Source of the DNA: an uncultured Collinsella sp.
Lineage (GTDB): Bacteria > Actinomycetota > Coriobacteriia > Coriobacteriales > Coriobacteriaceae
DNA length: 36,605 bases
Direction of reading: 5' to 3'
Assembly: GCA_958436995.1 (NCBI GenBank)
Contig: CAUBMI010000013.1
Location: 1-36,605, forward strand
The translations under genes were made by a program, and so were the position numbers. Shown piece after piece: positions 24,701 through 32,133 of the stretch; position 1 is the stretch's first letter; each line of letters opens with the position of its first letter. Below the pieces are notes generated by a model. That model had not been told where the DNA came from. It ran no database searches and saw only the letters and a program-made list of their open reading frames with translations.

Positions 24701-24911
24701 CGTCGTCGCGCATCGCGGACTCGGCAAACTCGATTTTGTATGGCTTTTTCTCAGGTTGCAGTACGGGAAACTGCTCACGTACGCGTTGCTCAACGTCCTT
24801 GGCCGTATAGCCGACCTTCAGGATTCCTTTGTGGTTGGGATCAGTATCGGAATAGGCATAGATGGCCGGATGGGCGTCAGGGCGCTGAGGGAAGAAATCT
24901 TGCGTAGGCAT
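21774..24911 (-). CDS. Restriction protein: GIY-YIG-like domain fused to an SF2 helicase
   Basis: A 1045-residue protein. Residues 16-50 (PAIYAYSD ... KGILKVGYTAKDVEQRVREQF) match the start of T5orf172-type GIY-YIG domains. A superfamily 2 helicase core follows: Walker A AKMRFGKT (159-166), DEYH (262-265), SGTPF (315-319) and a motif VI region SAETYFQTAFRVQ. A very charged Lys/Glu linker and C-terminal domains come next, including GIEFVDKREKSGALWALGG and a Tudor-like VIHKGLGGGTVKRI stretch. The start at ATG 24911 lies 2 bases after the methylase stop; a GTG at 24941 would overlap it. Coupling with the methylase and the helicase-nuclease build indicate the restriction subunit of an R-M system that moves on DNA with ATP. 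Confidence 0.85.
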   Translation of the reverse strand: MPTQDFFPQRPDAHPAIYAYSDTDPNHKGILKVGYTAKDVEQRVREQFPVLQPEKKPYKIEFAESAMRDDGTFFLDHPVHDWLEAHGCENINGEWYRCTPDQVRAGWIAVRDRTENDEARDQDFSMRPEQAEAVRRTREYFESVTAEGSQRTPKFLWNAKMRFGKTFATYELAKSMGMRRVLVLTFKPAVQSAWQEDLNRHVDFEGWQFVSRGGKQYEDCDPQRPIVCFGSFQDYLGRDSNGNIKARHEWVRLEDWDLVVFDEYHFGAWRETAKKLFDSIDEDEEKAVHEEVKVTGNEQDETWLPIVTKYFLFLSGTPFRALNSGEFIEEQIFNWTYSDEQEAKANWNPADGDNPYASLPRMVMLTYQMPEEIKRIALNTETNQFDLNVFFSAEGEGEDAQFKFKDHVQMWLDLMRGQHMPATKDELKLGEKPAMPFSDIRLLNVLGHTLWFLPNVASCYAMANLLKERQNTFYHDFKINVCAGAAAGIGLDALPPVQRSMREPLESRTITLSCGKLTTGVTVKPWTGVFMLSNVKSAETYFQTAFRVQSPWTVKDDDGRTQIIKNECYVFDFALDRALTMVSDYSTQLATDPKKGPEQKVDEFVKFLPVLAYDGSRMKEISAAEVLDIAMAGTSATLLAKRWESALLVNVDNDTLRRLLANDEAINALMNIEGFRSLNDDIKTIINKSEAVKKVKKEKGESLTPKEKKELTEEEKEFKSKRKEIQTKLIKFATRIPVFMYLTDYREETLHDVITQLEPGLFKKVTGLSVDDFNLLVGLGVFNAPLMNDAVYKFRRYEDASLVYTGVNKHAGERVGLYDTTLSEYDYLAAKQQESMIAPDGSAIDLTSAEPVTRPVEQIGKFPVVQKVAQQKVVQQTEKPKASAEPVSTTVSTKTDWVADVLTNRGIEFVDKREKSGALWALGGVELAPAMGTLRDRGADFTFKPSGGKATKFKEAWYLTGYPDELNDDVAEETPAIDYSKVVPGYRVIHKGLGGGTVKRINGGLISVAFDDSPNRQRAFTFPGAFEQGLLSHAAMAESDGPICL

Positions 24912-24913
24912 AG

Positions 24914-26458
24914 CTATTCCATTCCGGGAATCGAGCTGCACACATCGTCTATCTCAGACTCGTCTAGCCCATACTTTTCAAATAGTTCTTCATCAGTCCA
25001 AGCATGGCTCCAGTCTTGGACCGGAACGAATTCAAACGCCTTCGGAGCCATATCCTGCGTGGCCGTCCTGGTTGCAACAAGATATCGAACGAAACGCGTC
25101 TTCAGATACTGAATTAAGTTATTTGCCTCAGAAGCAGATGCACCAAGAACAAAAACGTTATATGTGTTCGAACTGCATGACCCCGGTTCAGCAAGTTTCG
25201 GCTTTCCGAGAATTGTGCCACCGGGATTGCCGGCTCGCGGAATAAGAACCTTGTACTTTTGGACATCGCCGGCGTTTCGCGTGACATTCTTCTGTTCAAT
25301 CCAGCACTCGCCATGCGCGATATACACCTTAGTCGCGAACGCGCCCGTCTTGTTCTTTTTAACTGGATATGACGAAGATCCGTCAGCGGTCTGGAGAGAA
25401 CCGTCGGTACCGTTCCATAGGGCGCGAGTGTGGAACCCAAAGTAACGGCCCGCGTTTAATTCTTCCGAAAGCGGCTTTTCCTGCATGCTGCGTATCTTCT
25501 TTAAAATGGATATCTGTTTTGAACTCCTAATGAAGGTTTCCATCCCGTCCTCCAGTAATGGCCTCTCATCCATCGAGACGTCGTTACCGTCATGCGAGTA
25601 GACACGACAAAGCCCCCTATGGTCTCGATCCCAAAGGAAATAACAGACACCGCCTTTAATCTCGACACCGGGAAAGCAATCTGACGCATTCACATAATCA
25701 TGGAGCTCCCTGATGCGGTCGTCATGCAACATCTCAGCTCTAAACGAATCTAATCCTCTGCCGCCGGCATACCACCTCGCGGGAATGATCATCGTTAAAT
25801 AGCGGGGGCTTAGTTTCATGCCCTGCTGGACAAACTTATGGTAAATCGGCATCGCACTGGCGCCATTGCCGCCATCGCTTAACTGATAAGGAGGATTGCC
25901 AATTACTACGTCGAATTTCATAGGAAACAGTTCCCCTGGATTATCTTGATGGATGAATTCATACGCATGGGTTTCAAGTTCGGCATCGCGTTTGTACTCT
26001 TTCTCCGAGGCACCACAATACCGACACCTGCCATTAAGCCATTTGTGTTCGCAACGTCCGTACCTGATATTCCCGTCAGAGCTATCAAATTCCACCACTG
26101 AATAGCGACTGTTAGCATATTTGGAACAATATGCACTGCGACGAGACAACAAGCCCGTCAGCTCTGTAAGTGCGACACCGTAGACTTGCTTCTTGAGAAT
26201 ATGCTCAAGGCGCTCATCGAGAACGGGATAATCATCCTGCAGCCCCTCGATGAGGCGCTTGGTTATTTCACGAAGAAAGACGCCGGATTTGCAGGATGGA
26301 TCAAGGAAGGTGGCTTCCGGATCCGACCAGATTTTCTTCGGAAGCATATCTAGCATTTGGTTGGCCATCTCGGGCGGGGTAAAAACCTCATCGCTCGATA
26401 GATTCGCGAGGCATGACAAGACGTCAGGATTGTACGTTGTGTCGTATAATCCACTCAT
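24914..26458 (-). CDS. Adenine-specific DNA methyltransferase, Eco57I-like
   Basis: A 514-residue N6-adenine methyltransferase. Motif I is DPSCKSG (53-59) and the catalytic motif is NPPY (188-191) in VVIGNPPYQLSDGG. Between them lies a small Cys/His cluster (Cys136, His138, Cys145, Cys148) that probably binds zinc. The C-terminal half should carry target recognition (AGNPGGTILGKPKL and the following region). It overlaps the upstream gene by ATGA and nearly abuts the helicase gene, so the three are translated together. It should protect host DNA at the site cut by the helicase-nuclease. Confidence 0.88.
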   Translation of the reverse strand: MSGLYDTTYNPDVLSCLANLSSDEVFTPPEMANQMLDMLPKKIWSDPEATFLDPSCKSGVFLREITKRLIEGLQDDYPVLDERLEHILKKQVYGVALTELTGLLSRRSAYCSKYANSRYSVVEFDSSDGNIRYGRCEHKWLNGRCRYCGASEKEYKRDAELETHAYEFIHQDNPGELFPMKFDVVIGNPPYQLSDGGNGASAMPIYHKFVQQGMKLSPRYLTMIIPARWYAGGRGLDSFRAEMLHDDRIRELHDYVNASDCFPGVEIKGGVCYFLWDRDHRGLCRVYSHDGNDVSMDERPLLEDGMETFIRSSKQISILKKIRSMQEKPLSEELNAGRYFGFHTRALWNGTDGSLQTADGSSSYPVKKNKTGAFATKVYIAHGECWIEQKNVTRNAGDVQKYKVLIPRAGNPGGTILGKPKLAEPGSCSSNTYNVFVLGASASEANNLIQYLKTRFVRYLVATRTATQDMAPKAFEFVPVQDWSHAWTDEELFEKYGLDESEIDDVCSSIPGME

Positions 26459-27165
26459 GCTGCAGCTCCTATCTGATAAATGCTCGTCAAAGGATATTCC
26501 CGAATCGGCAGAGGAATGTATGCCTTAACGCTTTCGTCGTATTCCCATTCCGACGAAGGAGAGCCAGAAGAACCAAAAAGGCTCATTTGCTGCCGCTGCC
26601 CCTCAAGAAGTTCGTCAAGGCGAAAATCGCGGCGCTTGACCCTATCCCCCATCGCCAAAGACCACTCAGAGAAGATGATTGGCTCGTCGGTATCTTCCTG
26701 ACTCTCGTCCACAAGACGCATCGAGAGAGCATTACCGCAAAGGATGTTCATATCAATCACAGTGCGGATTGTATCTAAGAATGCGGCGTTGACGCGACCT
26801 TTCGCCACCTTGGCATATTCTCCGATGAACTGCTCAAAAAGACGCTTGCGACAGGCTGCAGCGTTGTCAGACAGGAGATCCACGCCGTAGAGAGAGGAAA
26901 CCGCCACAAACGCATGTCGTTCGTAGTCAATAGATGAACTGCCGTAGCGCCTTTTCACGACCTCAAGCTTGCGGCGCAGAACTTCAGCAAGAAAGTTACC
27001 ATCGCCACAGGCCGGCTCCAAGAACCGGGAATCGATGCGCTCGCACTCACCCTCTACCATGTCGAGCATTGCATTAACCTCGCGTTCGTTGGTGAATACC
27101 TCACCATGGTCGACGACACGCTCTCTTGATTTAATCTGTTTATCCACGACCGCGGCCCCTAGCAT
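26455..27165 (-). CDS. Partner methylase-like protein with SAM motif but no NPPY
   Basis: The 236-residue protein has a good SAM-binding motif, FLEPACGDGNF (about residues 48-58), preceded by the GEVFT segment typical of methylase N-termini, and an ILCGNAL segment. The place where NPPY would follow reads IIFSEWSL instead. The last 50 residues are Pro/Ser/Tyr-rich. It is coupled by ATGA to the complete methylase and is the first gene of the R-M core. It could be the front half of a split methylase or a SAM-sensing partner. The start at 27165 has GAGGGA. Confidence 0.7.
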   Translation of the reverse strand: MLGAAVVDKQIKSRERVVDHGEVFTNEREVNAMLDMVEGECERIDSRFLEPACGDGNFLAEVLRRKLEVVKRRYGSSSIDYERHAFVAVSSLYGVDLLSDNAAACRKRLFEQFIGEYAKVAKGRVNAAFLDTIRTVIDMNILCGNALSMRLVDESQEDTDEPIIFSEWSLAMGDRVKRRDFRLDELLEGQRQQMSLFGSSGSPSSEWEYDESVKAYIPLPIREYPLTSIYQIGAAA

Positions 27166-27177
27166 ACAATTTCCCTC

Positions 27178-27195
27178 AATGGTACGGTCACCATT
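27178..27195. promoter_or_regulatory. Perfect 6-6-6 dyad before the R-M operon
   Basis: AATGGT (27178-27183) and ACCATT (27190-27195) flank 6 bases, 13 bases upstream of the first methylase ATG. R-M operons are often controlled at such sites by a C protein or the methylase itself. No C-protein gene is in the window. Confidence 0.35.
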
Positions 27196-27212
27196 CTCGC
27201 ATGTTCGCGAAC

Positions 27213-27692
27213 TTACTTAGCCTTACAATCCTGCCTTGCCTCCTCAATAGTCTCAATATGATCCAGGGCACACAGCAGCCTTGTCTTCTTTAGCTCAAAT
27301 TGAAACCTAGCGACTGAATACACCAGTAAGCCAACTAGAACAGCCGCCGGAAACAGAGATGCATTCAAGTTACCGAAAAAGGGTATTGCTTTTTGATTAG
27401 CCCATCCAAAGACCTTAAAGCCGGTTGCAACTGTTAAGACCAAGCCAATGACGGTGGGGCTCCAATCCGTATAACATGTCTTTTCAACCGCCCACTTAAC
27501 TATCCCGCATTTCTTGTACAGACCAATGTTCGTGCCTCGTCCATCCGGAGAAAAGTCCATCTCCGTAATTAGATCGATTAATTCAGCCTCACTGTAGCCG
27601 CTTTCCTTGAATCTTTTAATGAAGAAACCTCCTGGTCCAGGACCACAGATAGGACGGTTTACACGAAACAGTTCCTTATAGGCGATTTCCAT
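27213..27692 (-). CDS. Hypothetical protein with two membrane segments
   Basis: The 159-residue protein starts at ATG 27692 behind AAGGAG. The N-terminal 65 residues are soluble, with a Gly/Pro-rich GPGPGGFFIKRF and an acidic helix. Two hydrophobic helices follow (about 80-97 and 111-127), then a charged C-terminal tail (LKKTRLLCALDHIETIEEA) that should face the cytoplasm. I do not recognise the family. It ends 47 bases before the R-M operon on the same strand, so it may be cotranscribed with it and could belong to the defence island. Confidence 0.65.
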   Translation of the reverse strand: MEIAYKELFRVNRPICGPGPGGFFIKRFKESGYSEAELIDLITEMDFSPDGRGTNIGLYKKCGIVKWAVEKTCYTDWSPTVIGLVLTVATGFKVFGWANQKAIPFFGNLNASLFPAAVLVGLLVYSVARFQFELKKTRLLCALDHIETIEEARQDCKAK

Positions 27693-27779
27693 TGTTAACT
27701 CCTTAAAGTACGGGTGCCATTTACGCTATCGTTCTATCATTTCGTCCGGACAGATTTTTATCGGACTGCAAGCAACCAT

Positions 27780-28613
27780 TCACAAGGACATCCCGTTCAG
27801 CAAATCCTCGTCCGGTTGCTCACCGCGCTCCTCATATCCGCGCTCAAGCTTTTTCCCAAGCGCCGCAGCGCAACGCTTCGTTTCATCGGCAAACAGGTCA
27901 TCGATAGCTCTGTCGATTCGCACGCAGGTCTGCCGATGCTCGTTTTTCCAGGGCAGGTCGAGTCCCAGGCTCTCGTCCCAATAGCCGCCAAGCTTTGCGT
28001 TGAACACTTCCTCGGGATATAGCACGTCGCTGCGGATGCCCTCAACCGTATCGTCCTCGTCCATATCGGGAGCAGCACCGCCCTGTTCAAGATACCTGCG
28101 CAGCTCCTTTTCCTCCCGGATGCAATTCAGCACGCTCGCGCATACCGCAGCCAAAAAGCGGTAGCGCTCGCATAGGTCCCACTCGCCGCCGAGCCATACG
28201 CGATAGCCCAACATAACGCTCGCGGACTCCTCGCCCAGCGGGAGCAACTCCCACGAATACACATCGACAAGCGCATCTTCCCCTAGCCTTTGCACGCCGT
28301 CGCGCGTAAAGGCGCACGGGCTCACATCGTAATGGCCAAAGCTGCGACCTGCACCACGGCGATTGATGACGTGCTTGGGCAACAGGACGATCTTGTCGCT
28401 GGGCTCGGGATCAATCTTGCGCAGCTTTTTGAGCTTGCGGCGGGCGCGCTTTAGGCCGCGATCGCTATCGCCGCGGCCGCAGCCGCCCGGCTTGCCGCCG
28501 TATCGCAGGGCAACCTCGCGTGCCAGGATCTTTGTGTCCGCAGCGCACAGCAGGTCGCTCACGGTGGGCAGATCTTCCCACTCAATACCGTCGACATCCC
28601 AAATCCTGCTCAT
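27780..28613 (-). CDS. Hypothetical 277-residue protein
   Basis: The start is ATG 28613, which has AGAGG at the right distance; a TTG two codons earlier is less likely. The protein has an N-terminal region with a Gly-rich GGKPGGCGRG and a strongly basic stretch (KRARRKLKKLRKI, about 56-68), which could bind nucleic acid. A mixed central domain and an acidic C-terminal third follow (DMDEDDTVEG). No signal peptide, membrane segment or known catalytic motif is visible. It lies downstream of the ClpP paralogue on the same strand, with a gap of 74 bases. Confidence 0.65.
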   Translation of the reverse strand: MSRIWDVDGIEWEDLPTVSDLLCAADTKILAREVALRYGGKPGGCGRGDSDRGLKRARRKLKKLRKIDPEPSDKIVLLPKHVINRRGAGRSFGHYDVSPCAFTRDGVQRLGEDALVDVYSWELLPLGEESASVMLGYRVWLGGEWDLCERYRFLAAVCASVLNCIREEKELRRYLEQGGAAPDMDEDDTVEGIRSDVLYPEEVFNAKLGGYWDESLGLDLPWKNEHRQTCVRIDRAIDDLFADETKRCAAALGKKLERGYEERGEQPDEDLLNGMSL

Positions 28614-28687
28614 GTTCAACCTCTTTCTGGCTGTTCAACTACGTGCTCATTCGCCCTGTTTAACGTGCTTGTAAGGCATGCGCCCCA

Positions 28688-29290
28688 CTAGAGCGCTTTC
28701 TTGCTGGGCGCAATCACTTCGTCCACCAGGCCCAGTTCTAGGGCGCGCTTGGCGTTACACCAGCAGTCGCGCTCGGTGAGCTCATGGAACTCCTGAGCGC
28801 TCAGGTTGCCGTGCTCGGCCAGTAGCTCGTCCAGCTCGGCACGCATGGCTGCCGCATGCTGGGCCACAATCTCGATATCGGTCTGCTGCGCCATGCCCGT
28901 GCCGCCCATTAGCTGGTGAATGAGCACCTGCGTGTGGCGGTACACCTGGCGGTGGTCGCCGCAGGCCAAGATCACCGCGGCCATCGAGGCCACGACGCCC
29001 TCACCCACCGTGATCACGGGGCAATCGAGCGACTGCATGGTGTCGATGAGCGCCAGCCCCGCCGTAACGCTGCCGCCCGGGCTATTGATGATGAGGGTGA
29101 TGGGCTCGGCCGCGCTTTGATGTTCCAGCACCAGCATGGACTTAATAAGGCCGTTGCAGGTCACATCGTTGACCTCGCCCTCCAGCAGCAGCACGCGGCT
29201 GTTAAGCAGCTCGCTTGCCATATCGACGGCGGCAACGCGGCCGTCCTTGGACTTCTTGATGATGCTGGGCTCACGATACATAACGGACAT
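28688..29290 (-). CDS. clpP: ClpP-type serine protease paralogue
   Basis: The 200-residue protein has the full ClpP fold signature and catalytic triad: Ser102 in EGVVASMAAV, His125 in VLIHQLMGG and Asp175 in TERDCW. LIINSPGGSVTAGLA (66-80) forms the handle and oxyanion region. ClpP makes two stacked heptamer rings and degrades proteins fed in by ClpX, ClpC or similar ATPases. The substitutions SMAAV (usual SMGAL) and QLMGG (usual QPLGG) mark it as a divergent copy. No clpX gene is adjacent, but a ClpX-like unfoldase with a ClpP-docking tripeptide is encoded at 7981 in the same accessory block. ATG 29290 follows GAAGGGA. Confidence 0.88.
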   Translation of the reverse strand: MSVMYREPSIIKKSKDGRVAAVDMASELLNSRVLLLEGEVNDVTCNGLIKSMLVLEHQSAAEPITLIINSPGGSVTAGLALIDTMQSLDCPVITVGEGVVASMAAVILACGDHRQVYRHTQVLIHQLMGGTGMAQQTDIEIVAQHAAAMRAELDELLAEHGNLSAQEFHELTERDCWCNAKRALELGLVDEVIAPSKKAL

Positions 29291-29330
29291 GGCAATTCCC
29301 TTCTAAACGGAATCGGTAAGGAGGCAAAAA

Positions 29331-29367
29331 CTGGACCGCACGGCTTACGGCTAACGGAAGCCGTGCG
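29331..29367 (-). terminator. Terminator of the VirD4-like operon
   Basis: CGCACGGCTT (29337-29346) and AAGCCGTGCG (29358-29367) form a perfect 10-bp stem with an 11-base loop. On the minus strand a TTTTT run follows shortly after the stem. It separates the VirD4-like operon from clpP, which therefore needs its own promoter or read-through. Confidence 0.65.
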
Positions 29368-29405
29368 ACAAAATATGCAAGATGGGATACACAAAGCTGC
29401 AGGGA

Positions 29406-30890
29406 CTAATCCCTTAGCCACTTAGCTGCATTGGGATGGTCGTCGCAAAAGTACTTCTTGGCGCGGAAGGGACGCATGCCGGTCACCTTGACCAGGCAAT
29501 CGGTGCGAGGCATAAGCCCAACCTCGCCTGGGGTCATCACGCAACCGCGCACATCTACGGCAGTGCGCTCGGCGCCCACGTACTTGGTGCCCAAAACCGA
29601 CTCGCCACACAGTTCGCTTATGTAGTTCTGCGTCGCGATGTTGCTGCCGCCACCCATATAAACCAAGCTATCGCAGTTATCGAGGATGGTAAGCGCCGTT
29701 GATTTGCCGTACACGACATCGAGCTGGCTCAGCGATTGCGCACACATCAAAAAGCTAATGCCGCGACTGCGCACGGTCGCAATGCTGCGCTCAAAATCGG
29801 GGATGCGTCCCACATTGGGAAACTCATCGAGCACAAACTGCACGCGACGCTGCAAATGGCCGCTGGGGCTGGCATCGGCACGGCGCTGGGCAAGGTTAAA
29901 CAGCTGCTTAAGGGCAACGTTCGCAAGCCATGCATTAGCCGAATCGTTGTCGCTCACTTTAAGATCGATCACGCGCTTGCCCTCGTCAATACGATCAAGA
30001 CGCATCTCGTCATTCTCAAAAACGCGCATGAGCTGAGGCGTCTTAAGCCGCGAGATAGTTGCATTGAGCGTGATCAGAATACTCTTAAGCGTCCTATCTG
30101 CCGCACCTCGAAAATCGCGATACTGCTCAACGCCATACAGATCAGCGTTCTCCGCACCATACTTATCGAGAAACTCCCTGGACTCTACCTCTTCTACAAG
30201 GTAGTCCAACGGGAATCGCCCCTCACCATCTCCCGTAACCTTGATGAGCGCAGCCAGTTTAAAGACGTTGTTCATCTTAAGGTAGCGGCGCGGAGCCTCA
30301 GGATCCCCGCCTGGCGCAAATGTGCCAGCAAGGCACTCCAGGAGGAACAGGATTCCAACAATCGCTCGAAGCAGCAGGTCGTTCGCGTTGTCCCAAAACG
30401 GGTCGTTCCTAAAGCTGCGCCTGTCAGGATCGATCCCCTCCATGATTGCCGCCACCGTGGTGGGGATATCCTCGACATCCATCACGTAGCGCAGGGGATC
30501 GTACCCGGACGACTGCTCGGGATTGATGGTGTCGAGAACCGTTACCTCGTAGCCGTCCTCTTCAAAGCCTTTTCCCGTGCGGCGCAGTAACTCGCCCTTG
30601 GTGTCTGTGACCACATAGCAGCACTCGTGGTGGTTGAGCAGGTTGGGCAAAACGAAACTCGCTGTTTTGCCGCTACCAGTACCGCCAAAGGCAAAAACAT
30701 TGTTGGACACGCTTGTCTCCCAGTGCTTGTCGCCCTCGTAGAAAGCCACCGTGGCACCTTGCGCCAAGATCACATCGCGCTGCTCATCGCCGGATGACAG
30801 CGCCTGCATCTCCTCCTTAGTCGCCCACTTCTTGGTCTGATACTCCGTTTGCTGCGCGGCCTCGTAGCCGTACATCTTGATGACTGACAT
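29406..30890 (-). CDS. VirD4/TraG-like ATPase lacking membrane anchor
   Basis: A 494-residue protein of the type IV coupling-protein/TraG family, with Walker A GGTGSGKT (69-76), Walker B QFVLDEF (351-357) and CAQSLSQL (383-390). Coupling proteins dock DNA or protein substrates at a secretion channel and hydrolyse ATP. Here the N-terminus (MSVIKMYGYE) has no hydrophobic segment, whereas conjugative VirD4 normally has two; Walker A is preceded by only 68 residues. No relaxase or mating-pore gene is in the window. The start at ATG 30890 has AAAGGAG; a longer open frame runs into the upstream gene. It is either a relic or part of a non-conjugative system. It forms an operon with the 305-residue gene upstream. 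Confidence 0.85.
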   Translation of the reverse strand: MSVIKMYGYEAAQQTEYQTKKWATKEEMQALSSGDEQRDVILAQGATVAFYEGDKHWETSVSNNVFAFGGTGSGKTASFVLPNLLNHHECCYVVTDTKGELLRRTGKGFEEDGYEVTVLDTINPEQSSGYDPLRYVMDVEDIPTTVAAIMEGIDPDRRSFRNDPFWDNANDLLLRAIVGILFLLECLAGTFAPGGDPEAPRRYLKMNNVFKLAALIKVTGDGEGRFPLDYLVEEVESREFLDKYGAENADLYGVEQYRDFRGAADRTLKSILITLNATISRLKTPQLMRVFENDEMRLDRIDEGKRVIDLKVSDNDSANAWLANVALKQLFNLAQRRADASPSGHLQRRVQFVLDEFPNVGRIPDFERSIATVRSRGISFLMCAQSLSQLDVVYGKSTALTILDNCDSLVYMGGGSNIATQNYISELCGESVLGTKYVGAERTAVDVRGCVMTPGEVGLMPRTDCLVKVTGMRPFRAKKYFCDDHPNAAKWLRD

Positions 30891-30927
30891 GGCGTGGCTC
30901 CTTTCTTGTCCGTGACGTTGGTGGTTG

Positions 30928-31845
30928 TTAAGCAATGCGATCGACACCGTCGTCCTCATTGAGCTGTGCCGAGCGCGACGACTTGGTCGCGTGGCCGATC
31001 AGGCGCTCGGCCTGCGCCAGATAACTCTCGCGAGCAGCAGTTGAAACCGTCCCGTCGCGCAGATACGCAAGCAATGCATTAATCATCAGCTTGTCGAGCA
31101 GGTCGTATCCCTTGGCCCGAGCGCAGTTGAGGAGGTAGCGGTCCTGAAGCCCCCGTACCTTAGTTGCCAAATCGATTTCCATCTTTTCCTCCATGTAATA
31201 AAAAGTGTGTCGTTCGTCCAAAAGTGCCTCAAACGGGCGTTTGACGCATAACTCAAAGTTGAAACGCGGACTCGTATCGAACACGCGTCGTTGCACCTTG
31301 AGGTAGCGCTTATAAAACATGACGGCATCATCTTCATCCGCCGTAAAGCCACGCGATCCATCGCGGTGCAGCCGGTCGTAAGGCTTTTTGCTATCGATAT
31401 GGCGCACGAATGGGGACGGAATATAGGCATCCTTCTTGACGTTGTACTTCATCCCTGTCGTAACCTGCTCAAACAAGAGAACGCCAGCTGACTTAAAAGC
31501 CGCATTACATCCATGCCTAAACATGCTCACCACGGCTGCCACGCTGCCCATGCAGCTATCGCGCGGGGAAAAATACAGCGAAAGCAAAGCGAGCGTCGCA
31601 GCAGTCAAAAGCTCGCGGGCCTCGTGTACATCGGCTCGATACTGCTCGGGCACCAGCCCGGGAATATCGGGCGAGCGCTCTTCCAGCACGCCAACGAGCG
31701 ATTTAGCCAGGCGCTCGACGTTCTTCTCGCCGCAGTACGGACACGGAAGTGGCAGCTCTGCCTTCCTGTTCACTTCGCACATACCGCGGAGATCCTCGTC
31801 GATCGCACTGAGGAATGCCTCGTAAATACTGTCCCGTTTCTTCAT
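30928..31845 (-). CDS. Hypothetical protein with N-terminal CPYCGEKN motif
   Basis: A 305-residue protein starting at ATG 31845 (AGAAAG upstream). Near residue 34, LPCPYCGEKNVERL is a two-Cys zinc-knuckle-like half motif; a second pair is not obvious, so metal binding may need a partner. The rest is mainly helical, with aromatic and Arg-rich sections (YMEEKMEIDLATKVRGLQD) and a basic C-terminus. It precedes the VirD4-like gene by 37 bases and is divergent from an HsdM/HsdS-like gene. It may be a cargo-binding or accessory factor for the ATPase; no family is recognised. Confidence 0.65.
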   Translation of the reverse strand: MKKRDSIYEAFLSAIDEDLRGMCEVNRKAELPLPCPYCGEKNVERLAKSLVGVLEERSPDIPGLVPEQYRADVHEARELLTAATLALLSLYFSPRDSCMGSVAAVVSMFRHGCNAAFKSAGVLLFEQVTTGMKYNVKKDAYIPSPFVRHIDSKKPYDRLHRDGSRGFTADEDDAVMFYKRYLKVQRRVFDTSPRFNFELCVKRPFEALLDERHTFYYMEEKMEIDLATKVRGLQDRYLLNCARAKGYDLLDKLMINALLAYLRDGTVSTAARESYLAQAERLIGHATKSSRSAQLNEDDGVDRIA

Positions 31846-31895
31846 GAATGCTTCTTTCTATCCGGTTTCAGGTGGTTGATGTAAGTCTGTTCTAA

Positions 31896-31921
31896 GTTCT
31901 AGAATGTTCTGACGCTAGAAC
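31896..31921. promoter_or_regulatory. Inverted repeat between the VirD4-like operon and the HsdM/HsdS-like gene
   Basis: GTTCTAG (31896-31902) and CTAGAAC (31915-31921) are perfect inverse copies 12 bases apart, and the left arm also overlaps the palindrome TTCTAGAA (31897-31904). The site lies about 50 bases before the leftward gene at 31845. The rest of this 288-base divergent region holds no gene. Confidence 0.5.
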
Positions 31922-32075
31922 GATGATTATTGATCTAACCTGTAGTTTCATAAGTGAAATCATCCTGCTCGATTGCTTAGTTTGCCTAAAGGCTACAAAG
32001 CGAATGTATCAAGCAATTGCTATTGAGTTGGCTTTGGATTGCTTCGAGGATAGCACAGCGTGCTGTTCTCGTCAT

Positions 32076-32104
32076 TAGAAATTTTAATATTTTTCTGCTA
32101 ATAT
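32076..32104 (+). promoter_or_regulatory. Promoter of the second HsdM/HsdS-like gene
   Basis: TAGAAA (32076-32081) and TAATAT (32099-32104) are 17 bases apart in an AT-rich stretch. Transcription would start near 32111, about 23 bases before ATG 32134, which has AGAAAGGG upstream. Confidence 0.5.
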
Positions 32105-32133
32105 AAACCCACTGAGAAGAAAGGGCTCTATAC

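Noticed and set aside
28688..31845. Conjugative element or integrated plasmid
   Set aside because: A coupling-type ATPase is present, but no relaxase, mating-pore genes, integrase or attachment repeats could be found in the window.
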